64,000 bases of DNA from Pseudomonadota bacterium (GTDB lineage Bacteria; Pseudomonadota; Gammaproteobacteria; Steroidobacterales; Steroidobacteraceae). The notes beneath the pieces are model-generated. The model was not told the origin of the DNA. It did no database searches and worked only from the letters and a program-made list of their open reading frames with translations. Of this stretch, positions 1-9,696 are shown in pieces. Made by a program: the position numbers and the translations under genes. The DNA is taken from the NCBI GenBank assembly GCA_021792755.1, contig JAJYUA010000014.1:1-64000 (forward strand). The letters run 5' to 3'. The first letter of the stretch is position 1. Every line of letters begins with the position of its first letter.

Positions 1-305
1 CTCTGGAGATATCACGGCGAGTCATATGGTTCGAGGAGCCGCAAAGGGCACTCGCGGACCCGATCCGATTCATGGCCTATGCGATGACCTACGCTCGGCA
101 CGAGGATATGCGGGTGTTGCGGCGGTATGTCTCTGACGAGGAGTTCCGGCAGGCACTCGATCATGCGCCACCGGGAATCATCGATCCGCGCTCATGGGCC
201 TACTGGAACCTCAAAATGGGCCGATTCCCGCCACCGCCCATGCCGAAAAGAGGCTTTCACGATGCCCCGGCGCCTCGCTCGACCGCCGGAATGTCGCTCG
301 AGTAG
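1..305 (+). CDS. 5'-truncated conserved hypothetical protein (possible remnant)
   Basis: The reading frame is open from the left edge. Residues continue in frame before the first ATG at 72 (...WFEEPQRALADPIRF), so the true start is at the very edge or outside the window. The core (HEDMRVLRRYVSDEE, LDHAPPGIIDPRSWAYWN, GRFPPPPMPKR) reads like a small conserved bacterial protein of about 90 residues. I recall similar proteins encoded next to AbiEii-type nucleotidyltransferase toxins, but no such partner follows here. The last 15 residues after MPKRG look unrelated to the core, suggesting a frameshifted or eroded 3' end. Function not assigned. Confidence 0.45.
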   Translation, partial: LEISRRVIWFEEPQRALADPIRFMAYAMTYARHEDMRVLRRYVSDEEFRQALDHAPPGIIDPRSWAYWNLKMGRFPPPPMPKRGFHDAPAPRSTAGMSLE

Positions 306-441
306 CGCCAAAAAGCCGCCGTCGAAGGACGGCTCAAGCCACGTGCTCAGCAGCCACCCAATGACACGGAGAAGATGTGCCGCCGCGCGGTCGACGACTG
401 GCGCGCAAGATACGGTCGCGACAGAAAGCCGTAGTACCGCG

Positions 442-735
442 CTATCGGCGCATCCAGGCCTCGAAGCCGATGGCCTGGACCTCGATGCGGACCTGCCTCC
501 AGCCTGCCTCCGCCGCCATGCGGCGGATCTGATCGACCGTGTACGCGCGCTTCAGGAGCATCCAGCGGAACGTCGCCATCATGACGGCCCGGTTGAGGGG
601 GCCCACGCCGAGCGTGTCCACGAAACGCCTGATCTCGGGCAGCGAGGCGTCGCGCCGCAGATCGACGAAGGTCCTGCTGATATCTACGCCGAGCACGTCG
701 AATCCGAGGCGCGCGACGCGCAAGGCGCAGGAATG
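442..735 (-). pseudogene. Remnant of a class I SAM-dependent methyltransferase
   Basis: The reading frame begins without a convincing start and shows the second strand of a Rossmann methyltransferase (LRVARLGFDVLGVDISRTF). It then jumps directly into what should be the C-terminal part (SLPEIRRFVDTLGVGPLN, ending RRMAAEAGW...IGFEAWMRR). The central 80-100 residues expected between these parts are missing, as is most of motif I, so an internal deletion and 5' truncation are inferred. It lies directly downstream of the alpha/beta hydrolase gene. I see no functional product; it is probably debris from an earlier accessory gene. Confidence 0.5.
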
Positions 736-788
736 ACCCGAGCTCGGGGAGCGTCACGCCGCCGGATGATTCACGATCAGCCGGGATC

Positions 789-1427
789 TCACCGCAACGA
801 GAACCGCCCGTTCGCGAGAAACAACCCCGTCTCCTGCGCCACCCGCGCCGAGACCAACATGCCGAGGTGGCTGACGGGCAGCACGATGTGATCCGTGGCT
901 CCCGGCAGGCGAGTCTCGCTCACCGCCACCGTGCCGTCGCTGTCCTCTTCGAATCCCGCCAGGAACTGTCCGAACCCGAACGAGTACGAGCCGGCGATGA
1001 TCCCGAGCGGCCGGCCGAAGCTCCAGCGCCGCTCGCGCGGCCTCAACAGCTCCTCGGCCACCGGGCGGCCCATGAGCGCGGTCATGAAACGGGAATGCCC
1101 CGCCTGCACCGCCGCCTTGCTCGCCACGCACGGCGAGCCCAGGAACACCACCCGGCCCGGCGGCTGGCGCTGAAAGCGCTCGAGGAAGCGGTAGATGACC
1201 AGGCCGCCGAGACTGTGCCCGACGAAGTGCACCGTTGCCGGGTCGAGCCCTAGCACGAAGTCCTCGAGCTGCGCGGCGATCTGCTCCATTCCGTGCGCCA
1301 CGGCGTTGTAGGAAAACGCGTGCACCGGGCAACCGAGCTCGCGCGAGAGCCGGTGGCGCAGCAACAGGCCCTCGCCTCCGGACATCCAGAGGCCGTGGAC
1401 GTAGATGACGTGCTGTCCGGCGCTCAT
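789..1427 (-). CDS. Alpha/beta hydrolase (lipase/esterase-like)
   Basis: This 212-residue protein is predicted to be a cytosolic serine hydrolase of the alpha/beta fold. It has the oxyanion-hole strand VIYVHGLWMSGG near residues 7-18 and the nucleophile elbow GHSLGG at 70-75 (Ser72). Likely catalytic partners are Asp164 in SDGTVAVSET and His187 in VSHLGM. The short cap and SDGTV region resemble PGAP1/lipase class 2-like hydrolases, so an acyl-ester substrate is likely but unknown. There is no signal peptide. The gene stands alone between a methyltransferase remnant and a short repeat downstream of aspS. The ATG at 1427 follows a TATATG-like stretch. Confidence 0.8.
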   Translation of the reverse strand: MSAGQHVIYVHGLWMSGGEGLLLRHRLSRELGCPVHAFSYNAVAHGMEQIAAQLEDFVLGLDPATVHFVGHSLGGLVIYRFLERFQRQPPGRVVFLGSPCVASKAAVQAGHSRFMTALMGRPVAEELLRPRERRWSFGRPLGIIAGSYSFGFGQFLAGFEEDSDGTVAVSETRLPGATDHIVLPVSHLGMLVSARVAQETGLFLANGRFSLR

Positions 1428-1481
1428 CAGTCATATACCCTGAAGCCCGAGGCGGCCTCCGGGAGGGCGATTCCCGAGGCA

Positions 1482-1546
1482 CGGGAAAACGGGATGTTTT
1501 TCCGCGAGGCCCCGGGGAAAGCGCTCACCGCGTCCCGGGCAAACCC
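1482..1546. repeat. Imperfect intergenic repeat, copy A
   Basis: About 65 bp between the hydrolase start and the aspS stop resembles 41668-41730. Both carry GAAAA, then GGGA(T/C)GTTT, then GCGAG(G)CCCC, then AGCGCTCAC(C/G)GCGTCCCGG and finally AAACC. By eye, identity is roughly three quarters with one 4-base gap. The element can fold through GGGA(T/C)G pairing with CGTCCC. It may be a small dispersed palindromic element; its function is unknown. Confidence 0.45.
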
Positions 1547-1576
1547 TTCCGGCCGAGGCTCCGGGCCATTGAGACA

Positions 1577-3349
1577 TCACACCTGCGGCGGCGTGCGCAC
1601 CCGGATGTGCAGCTCCCTCAGCTGGGCCTCGCCGACCTCGGTCGGCGCATCCGTGAGCGGGTCCGCCGCGGTCTGCGTCTTGGGGAACGCGATGACCTCG
1701 CGGATGCTGTCGGCGCCGGTCATGAGCATGGCGAGCCGGTCGAGCCCGAAGGCGATGCCCCCGTGGGGCGGGGCGCCGAACTTCAGCGCATCGAGCAGGA
1801 AGCCAAACTTCCTGCGCGCCTCCTCGGCCTCGATGCCGAGCAGATCGAACACCGTCGACTGCATCTCCTCGCGATGGATACGCACCGAGCCGCCGCCGAT
1901 CTCCGAGCCGTTGAGCACCAGGTCATAGGCCTTGGCGAGGGCGTTGGCCGGGTCGGCGCGCAGCGCCGCCGGATCGCTCTCCCTCGGCGAGGTGAAGGGA
2001 TGGTGCATGGCGAGCCAGCGCCGCTCCTCGGCATCCCATTCGAACATCGGAAAGTCGACCACCCACAGCGGCCGCCAGCCGGTCTGAACGATCCCGAGGT
2101 CCTGACCGAGCTTCAGGCGCAGCGCGCCGAGGGCATCGCACACCACCTTGGCCGTGTCCGCACCGAAGAAGATGAGGTCGTTGTCCTTCGCCCCGGTGCG
2201 CTCGAGGAGCCCGGCGAGCGCCTGATCGCTCAGGAACTTGACGATGGGCGACTGCAGGCCGTCCCGCCCGCGGGCGCGATCGTTCACCTTGATGTAGGCC
2301 AGGCCCCTGGCCCCGAAGCGCGCCACGTATTCGGTGTAGGCATCGATCTGCGACCGTGTCATGTCGCCTGCGCCCGGCACGCGCAGTGCCGCCACGCGGC
2401 CCTTGGGATCGTTCGCCGGAGCCGAGAACACCTTGAAGTCGCAGTTGCGCACCAGGTCGGCGAGGTCGGTGAGCTCGAGCGCGATGCGCAGATCCGGCTT
2501 GTCCGAGCCATAGCGGCGCATCGCCTCGGCGAAGGTGATGCGCGGGAAGGGATCGGGCAGCGCCTCGCCGAGCACCTCCCGGAACAGATGCCGCGCCAGC
2601 CCTTCCATGAGCGTCATGATCTCCTCCTGCGTGAGGAAGGAGGTCTCGATGTCGAGCTGCGTGAACTCCGGCTGCCGGTCGGCGCGCAGGTCCTCGTCGC
2701 GGAAGCAGCGCACGATCTGGTAATAGCGGTCGAAGCCGGCCACCATCAGCAGCTGTTTGAAGATCTGCGGCGACTGCGGCAGCGCGAAGAACTTGCCCGG
2801 ATGGGTACGGCTCGGCACCAGGTAATCGCGCGCCCCCTCGGGGGTCGCCTTGGTGAGCATCGGCGTCTCGAGGTCGATGAAGCCGTGCTCGTCGAGATAG
2901 GCGCGCATGGCGCGGGTGATGCGGTGGCGCAGCCGCAGCCGCCGGCTCATCACCTCGCGGCGCAGATCGAGGTAGCGGTAGCGCAGGCGCACCTCCTCGC
3001 CCACCGTCTCATCGAGCTGGAACGGCAGGGGCTCGCAGCGGTTGAGCAGCTCGAGCTCGCCGGCGAGCAGCTCCACCCGGCCCGAGGCGAGATGGGTGTT
3101 CACGGTGCCTTCGGGACGGGCGCGGACGCGGCCCTTGATGCGCACGACGAACTCGTTGCGCAGCCGCTCGGCGTCCTTGAAGAGCCCCGGGGAGTCCGGG
3201 TCGAAGACGATCTGCAGCAGACCCTCCCGGTCGCGCAAGTCGATGAAGATGATGCCGCCGTGGTCGCGCCGCCGGTGCACCCAGCCGGCCACCTCGACCG
3301 TCTGTCCGATGAGCCGCTCGTCGACCTGTCCGCAGTAATGTGAGCGCAT
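1577..3349 (-). CDS. aspS: Aspartyl-tRNA synthetase
   Basis: Class II aminoacyl-tRNA synthetase that charges tRNA-Asp with aspartate in the cytosol. The N-terminal OB-fold anticodon-binding domain starts at MRSHYCGQ ([15 protein letters not shown]). The catalytic core shows motif 2 ([20 protein letters not shown]) and motif 3 (GIAFGLDRL). The insertion between motifs 2 and 3 fits the bacterial GAD domain. At 590 residues it is the usual bacterial length. An ATG 39 bp further upstream is in frame, but the conserved start MRSHYCG is at 3349. In many gammaproteobacteria aspS follows fmdB and a DUF502 gene. Here an alcohol dehydrogenase gene and a repeat-bearing 228 bp spacer intervene. Confidence 0.96.
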   Translation of the reverse strand: MRSHYCGQVDERLIGQTVEVAGWVHRRRDHGGIIFIDLRDREGLLQIVFDPDSPGLFKDAERLRNEFVVRIKGRVRARPEGTVNTHLASGRVELLAGELELLNRCEPLPFQLDETVGEEVRLRYRYLDLRREVMSRRLRLRHRITRAMRAYLDEHGFIDLETPMLTKATPEGARDYLVPSRTHPGKFFALPQSPQIFKQLLMVAGFDRYYQIVRCFRDEDLRADRQPEFTQLDIETSFLTQEEIMTLMEGLARHLFREVLGEALPDPFPRITFAEAMRRYGSDKPDLRIALELTDLADLVRNCDFKVFSAPANDPKGRVAALRVPGAGDMTRSQIDAYTEYVARFGARGLAYIKVNDRARGRDGLQSPIVKFLSDQALAGLLERTGAKDNDLIFFGADTAKVVCDALGALRLKLGQDLGIVQTGWRPLWVVDFPMFEWDAEERRWLAMHHPFTSPRESDPAALRADPANALAKAYDLVLNGSEIGGGSVRIHREEMQSTVFDLLGIEAEEARRKFGFLLDALKFGAPPHGGIAFGLDRLAMLMTGADSIREVIAFPKTQTAADPLTDAPTEVGEAQLRELHIRVRTPPQV

Positions 3350-3392
3350 AAGGGTCGCGATGGTACGAAGCCCGCATGCGCCCCGCAACTTT

Positions 3393-3444
3393 GTCTATGG
3401 GCGAAAATCGTCGAGACGATTTTCGCAAGGCCCTGCACAGAGAC
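3393..3444. repeat. 52 bp palindrome-containing repeat, copy 1
   Basis: Nearly identical to 3521-3572 (one mismatch, near the 3' end). Its centre is a perfect 12 bp inverted repeat, GCGAAAATCGTC / GACGATTTTCGC, separated by GA. It lies in the spacer just upstream of the aspS start on the transcribed strand, where a transcript could form a strong hairpin. Looks like a REP/BIME-type extragenic element. Confidence 0.8.
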
Positions 3445-3520
3445 TGCGGGCTTGGGAGCGGCCCGGCGCCCGCGGCGCAATGCCACATCGACGGCTCTCG
3501 GGCTAATCTCGGCTATGGGC

Positions 3521-3572
3521 GTCTATGGGCGAAAATCGTCGAGACGATTTTCGCAAGGCCCTGCACAAAGAC
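3521..3572. repeat. 52 bp palindrome-containing repeat, copy 2
   Basis: Second copy in direct orientation, 128 bp from the first. It contains the same perfect GCGAAAATCGTC / GACGATTTTCGC dyad. It ends 5 bp before the stop of the alcohol dehydrogenase gene, so the hairpin could act as that gene's 3' stabiliser or terminator. No other copy was seen in the window. Confidence 0.8.
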
Positions 3573-3577
3573 CGCGC

Positions 3578-4564
3578 TCAAGCGATCTGCAGCACCGCCG
3601 CGCCCTGCACCGTCCCGCGGCGCAGGCTCTCGAGAGCCGCATTGGCCTCCCCAAGCGGGAAGCGCTGCACGGTCGCGCGCAGGCCCAGCCGGACGGCCAA
3701 GCGCATGAACGCCGCGCCGTCCGCGCGGGTGAGGTTGGCCACCGATTGCACCGAGCGCTCGCCCCAGAGCAGCGCGTAAGGAAAGGCGGGAATGTCGCTC
3801 ATGTGAATTCCGGCGCAGACCACCCGCCCGCCCCGGCGCACGGCCGAGAGCGCGGCCGGCACCAGCGCGCCGACCGGCGCGAACAGGATCGCCGCATCCA
3901 GAGGCTCCGGCGGCGCCTCATCGGACGCGCCCGCCCACCGAACGCCGAGCTGCCGGGCGAACGCCTGGCTCGCCTCATCCCCCGGCCGGGTGAAGGCGAA
4001 CACCGCACGGCCCTCGGCCTGCGCCACCTGCGCGAGCAAGTGGGCGGCGGCACCGAAGCCGTACAACCCCAGGTTTGCCGCCGGCCCCGCCATGCGATAC
4101 GCCCGATAGCCGATGAGACCGGCACACAGAAGGGGCGCGAGCTCGGCGGCGGGCGCCTCGGCAGGCAGCGCGAGGCAGTAGCGCTCGTCGGCGAGCAGCT
4201 GCTCGGCGTAGCCGCCATCGAGGGTGTAGCCCGTGAAGCGGGCGTGCTCGCACAGATTCTCCCGCCCCTGCAGGCAATCGCGACAGGCGCCACAGGTCTG
4301 CCCCAGCCAGGGCACGCCCACGCGCTGCCCGACCCGAAACCGCGTCGCGCCAGGTCCTGCTTCGGCGACGGTACCGACGACCTCGTGACCGGGAGTGAGC
4401 GGATACGGGATGGCCGGCAGCTCGCCATCGAGCAGGTGCAGGTCGGTCCGGCACACCCCGCAGGCCTCGACGGCGATGCGCACCTGATGAGGCGCGGGGG
4501 GCGGCACGGCCGCCTCGGTAAGCTTCAGCGGCCCGCCGCCCGCCGCCAGTCGCATGGTTTTCAT
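3578..4564 (-). CDS. Zinc-dependent alcohol dehydrogenase family protein
   Basis: A 328-residue medium-chain dehydrogenase/reductase that should oxidise an alcohol or reduce an aldehyde with NAD(P). Catalytic zinc ligands are visible as C38 in GVCRTDLH, H60-E61 in PGHE and C147 in LLCAGLIGY. Structural zinc ligands are C91, C94, C97 and C105. The dinucleotide-binding loop is GFGAAAH (about 169-175). This set matches the AdhP/YahK-like zinc ADH group often called zinc-binding alcohol dehydrogenase family protein. It sits between the DUF502 gene and aspS, genes that are normally neighbours, with palindromic repeats right after its stop, so it may be a later insertion. Substrate unknown. Confidence 0.88.
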   Translation of the reverse strand: MKTMRLAAGGGPLKLTEAAVPPPAPHQVRIAVEACGVCRTDLHLLDGELPAIPYPLTPGHEVVGTVAEAGPGATRFRVGQRVGVPWLGQTCGACRDCLQGRENLCEHARFTGYTLDGGYAEQLLADERYCLALPAEAPAAELAPLLCAGLIGYRAYRMAGPAANLGLYGFGAAAHLLAQVAQAEGRAVFAFTRPGDEASQAFARQLGVRWAGASDEAPPEPLDAAILFAPVGALVPAALSAVRRGGRVVCAGIHMSDIPAFPYALLWGERSVQSVANLTRADGAAFMRLAVRLGLRATVQRFPLGEANAALESLRRGTVQGAAVLQIA

Positions 4565-4627
4565 GACCGGGCGCTCCGTGAGCTCACTGCTCGCATGAAA
4601 GTCTTTGCGGGCGGGCCGGGATCGGGC

Positions 4628-5356
4628 TCAGGTCCCTGCGGCCCGATCGGGGAGCTTCCCGTACCCCTTGGGCTCCTTGGGCTCCTTCAGATCCTTGGAC
4701 TCCGGCACTTGGGGGACCACCACGCCGCAGGTGATGATCATCTTCATCGCCGCATCGACGCTCATCTCGAGCTCGACGATCTGCCGCCGCGGCACGATGG
4801 CCACCCACCCGGCCGTGGCGTTCAAGGCCGCGGAGATATACACCACCGCGTGCGGCTCGCCGGTCTTCGCCGAAATCTCCGGCACGTCCTCTGCCGTCAG
4901 AAAACCCAGGCTCCACACCCCGGGGCGGGGATATTCGATCATCACCACCTTGCGGAAGGAGTTCGACTGGGAGAAGACGCTCTCGGCGAAGCTCTTCACC
5001 CCACCGTACACCGCACCCACGATCGGGATGTGGTGCAGCAGCTCCTCGCCCCACACCAGCAGCCGCCGCCCGATCAGGTTGGTGACCAGGATGCCGGTGA
5101 GAAACAGCACAGCCACCGTCAGCAGCAGCCCGATCGCCGGCATCATCAGCAGGATCCAGCCCTGCGGGTGATAGCCCGGCGGCAGCGGCAGCAGCACCAG
5201 GCTCTTGTCCAACAAGTGCACCAGGAAGGCCACCACCCACAGGGTGACGGCGATCGGCAGCCACACCAGGATGCCCGCCACCATGATGCGGCGCATCAGG
5301 GAGCCCTTTTTCTTCGGGGCGGCCTGCACCGGCCGGGCAGTGACCGGAACGTTCAA
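4628..5356 (-). CDS. DUF502 family inner-membrane protein
   Basis: This 242-residue protein has two strong transmembrane helices (about residues 24-50 and 68-95) followed by a soluble domain. The domain contains the family signature IPIVGAVYGGVKSFAESVFSQS and PRPGVWSLGFLT. DUF502 proteins are widespread but uncharacterised. The linkage with fmdB upstream (stop 4 nt before this start) and with aspS nearby is conserved in gammaproteobacteria. The start at 5356 is a TTG; a GTG at 5329 or an ATG at 5296 (MRRIMVAG) are alternatives. The C-terminal tail is charged (KDLKEPKEPKGYGK). Confidence 0.85.
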   Translation of the reverse strand: MNVPVTARPVQAAPKKKGSLMRRIMVAGILVWLPIAVTLWVVAFLVHLLDKSLVLLPLPPGYHPQGWILLMMPAIGLLLTVAVLFLTGILVTNLIGRRLLVWGEELLHHIPIVGAVYGGVKSFAESVFSQSNSFRKVVMIEYPRPGVWSLGFLTAEDVPEISAKTGEPHAVVYISAALNATAGWVAIVPRRQIVELEMSVDAAMKMIITCGVVVPQVPESKDLKEPKEPKGYGKLPDRAAGT

Positions 5357-5360
5357 GCGC

Positions 5361-5813
5361 TCACCGCTTCGAGCGGCGCTTGGCCGGCCCTTTGGCCGGG
5401 GCCGGCTTGCCGCGGGCGCGGGGGCTCGGGCGCGTGCCCGCGGCGGCCGCGCTCCGGCGCGGCGAAGGCGCGGCGCGGCGCTTGCTCGCGCCGCTCGCCT
5501 GCGCGTCCGGGGCCTTTGCCTCCGGCTTGCTCTCGGGGGCCTTGGCGGGGCTCGCAGTCTCGCTCTTGGCCGCTTCGGAAGGCTTGGCCTCTTCGCGCTC
5601 CGCGACGGCGAGATTGCGCTTGTCCTCCTTGTCGGACTTGAAGTCCGTCTCGTACCACCCGCTGCCCTTCAGCCGGAACACCGGCGCGGAGATCAGCTTG
5701 GTCAGGGCCGGCTTGCCGCAGGACGGGCACTTCCTGAGCGGCGCGTCGGTGATCTTCTGCAGCACCTCGAGGTGGTGCTGGCAGCTCTGGCACTGATATT
5801 CGTAGAACGGCAT
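5361..5813 (-). CDS. FmdB-family zinc-ribbon protein with long basic tail
   Basis: The start is MPFYEYQCQSC, the conserved FmdB/CxxC_CxxC_SSSS opening. Two CxxC knuckles (CQSCQ near residue 8, CPSCG near 32) form a zinc ribbon over the first 40 residues. The family is thought to be regulatory, but its molecular role is unknown. This member extends to 150 residues with a low-complexity tail rich in Lys, Ala, Pro and Arg (SKRRAAPSPRRSAAAAG and similar), likely disordered and nucleic-acid-binding. In-frame sequence upstream of 5813 lacks family similarity and was excluded. It is the first gene of the fmdB-DUF502-(ADH)-aspS run. Confidence 0.85.
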   Translation of the reverse strand: MPFYEYQCQSCQHHLEVLQKITDAPLRKCPSCGKPALTKLISAPVFRLKGSGWYETDFKSDKEDKRNLAVAEREEAKPSEAAKSETASPAKAPESKPEAKAPDAQASGASKRRAAPSPRRSAAAAGTRPSPRARGKPAPAKGPAKRRSKR

Positions 5814-5850
5814 GGCCTGACAGAGTGTGTTTTGGGGAACTGAGTGCTGA

Positions 5851-5856
5851 ATTATA
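5851..5856 (-). promoter_or_regulatory. Likely -10 element for fmdB
   Basis: On the minus strand this reads TATAAT, a perfect sigma-70 -10 hexamer, 37 nt upstream of the fmdB ATG and just after the clpB stop. No good -35 at 17 nt was found; a TTGCCG lies about 20 nt upstream of it. The perfect -10 and position suggest a promoter for the fmdB-DUF502-ADH-aspS run. Confidence 0.45.
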
Positions 5857-5900
5857 CCCAAGGTCCCCGCACGGGCCGGCAAGGTCCGCGCGGGCGCCTC

Positions 5901-8474
<2,574 letters not shown>

Positions 8475-8510
8475 GAGGATCGATCCGGGCTCACATCGCG
8501 GTTATCTGGG

Positions 8511-8539
8511 CAATGGGGGCGCTTCTCGGCCGGTTCAAG
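8511..8539 (-). promoter_or_regulatory. Sigma-32 (heat-shock) promoter of clpB
   Basis: The minus strand reads CTTGAA (8539-8534), a 15 nt spacer, then CCCCATTG (8518-8511). This matches the RpoH consensus CTTGAA-N13-15-CCCCATnT almost perfectly. Predicted transcription would start near 8505, about 30 nt before the clpB start. It implies heat-inducible clpB expression, as in Escherichia coli. Confidence 0.82.
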
Positions 8540-8644
8540 AGCAGAGCCTTGGCCGATCCGGCGGCCCCGGGACCCCTGCGCGCGCGCCCCGCCGCCGCAG
8601 GGGCGGCAGGACGCCGGTTCCCAAGCGCATCCCGGGGCGGGCAG

Positions 8645-8650
8645 TATAAT
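8645..8650 (+). promoter_or_regulatory. Probable -10 element for the small coiled-coil gene
   Basis: A perfect TATAAT lies 35 nt upstream of the ATG at 8686, with a GGAG ribosome binding site at 8673-8676 in between. I saw no convincing -35 hexamer in the very GC-rich upstream DNA. Confidence 0.4.
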
Positions 8651-8685
8651 TTGTCGCCCCCGATCAGCCCTGCGGAGACCTTGGA

Positions 8686-8925
8686 ATGACCGAAGACCTG
8701 CAAGCCGAGCTCGATCGACTGCGAGCCGAGAACGAGCGCCTGAAGAAGGGCGGGCGAGGCAAGCTCGCCATGAAGGTGAGCGAAAAGGGCGCGCTGTCCG
8801 TCTACGGGATGGGACGGTTCCCGGTCACGCTCTACAAGGAGCAGTGGCTGCGGCTGCTCTCCATGGCCGAGGAGATCAAGGCCTTCATCGAGGCGAACGA
8901 GGGGAGCCTGAAGTCAAAAGAATGA
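8686..8925 (+). CDS. Small conserved coiled-coil protein of unknown function
   Basis: A 79-residue protein. The N-terminus (residues 2-21, LQAELDRLRAENERLKKG) is a leucine-zipper-like coiled coil. The C-terminal part (KVSEKGALSVYGMGRFPVTLYKEQW...LLSMAEEIKAFIE) looks like a conserved small domain. I have seen this KVSEKG-SVYG-GRFPVTLY pattern in other bacteria, including cyanobacteria, but know of no assigned function. It has its own -10 and ribosome binding site. It is convergent with pgeF, overlapping its end by 12 bp, and divergent from clpB. It may oligomerise; nothing further is inferred. Confidence 0.82.
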   Translation: MTEDLQAELDRLRAENERLKKGGRGKLAMKVSEKGALSVYGMGRFPVTLYKEQWLRLLSMAEEIKAFIEANEGSLKSKE

Positions 8926-9696
8926 CTGCGCGGGCCTGCGCTGCGGGGTATCCCGGCGACTCATCCAGATGAGCGCCGCCATCCGCCCGCAGCGCCCGTC
9001 GCGCCGATGGGAAAAGAACCGCACCGGGTCGGCGTACGTGCACCAGTCCCCGCCATAGACGCCGCTCACCCCCAAGGCCGCGAGCCGGCGCTTCGCGAGG
9101 GCGTACAAATCGCATTGCCACCGTCCCCGCGCGTTCTTGACGAACGCCGACGCCGCCCCTGGATCGCCGGCGGTCAAAGCGGCATGGACGTCCTCGCCGA
9201 CCTCGAAGTGCGCCTGCCCGATCGCCGGCCCCAGCCAGGCAAGAAGCTCCGCGGGCGGCGTGTGAAGCGCGCGCACCGTGGCTTCCAACACCCCGGCGGC
9301 CAGCCCCCGCCAACCGCAGTGGGCCGCCCCGACCGCCGAGGCGCCTGTGGCGCACAGCAGCACCGGCAGGCAGTCGGCCACCTGGATCACACAGACGCGG
9401 CCCGCGTCGTGCGTCACCGCCGCATCGGCCGGTCCCTCGAGACTCGAGCCGGCATCGAGGTCCGCCACCCGGCACCCATGCACCTGCTCGAGCCACGCCG
9501 GCTCCGAGGGCAGCTCGTGCTGGCGCCGCAGGCGCGCGCGGTTCTCGGCCACGGCGCCCGGCTCATCGCCCACGTGCGAGGCGGGATTGAGCGAATCGAA
9601 CGGTGGCGCGCTCACTCCGCCGGCGCGCAGCGTGAACACCGCATGGACGGAGGCCGGAGCCGGCCAGTCGGGCACGATGAGCTCAGGCGCGGCCAT
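8914..9696 (-). CDS. pgeF: PgeF/YfiH purine nucleoside phosphorylase-fold (laccase-domain) protein
   Basis: A 260-residue member of the DUF152/YfiH family. Conserved metal and active-site motifs are visible: QVHG (His near 72), ADCLPVLL, AAHCGWRGL and LGPAIG. The C-terminal FFSHRRDGRCGRMAALIW is the family's hallmark ending. In E. coli PgeF removes a misincorporated L-Ser from UDP-MurNAc-tripeptide-type intermediates, safeguarding peptidoglycan; other family members act on purine nucleosides. Which activity dominates here cannot be told from sequence. Its start overlaps the rluD stop by 14 bp, so the pair is very likely co-transcribed, as in other gammaproteobacteria. Confidence 0.92.
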   Translation of the reverse strand: MAAPELIVPDWPAPASVHAVFTLRAGGVSAPPFDSLNPASHVGDEPGAVAENRARLRRQHELPSEPAWLEQVHGCRVADLDAGSSLEGPADAAVTHDAGRVCVIQVADCLPVLLCATGASAVGAAHCGWRGLAAGVLEATVRALHTPPAELLAWLGPAIGQAHFEVGEDVHAALTAGDPGAASAFVKNARGRWQCDLYALAKRRLAALGVSGVYGGDWCTYADPVRFFSHRRDGRCGRMAALIWMSRRDTPQRRPAQSFF

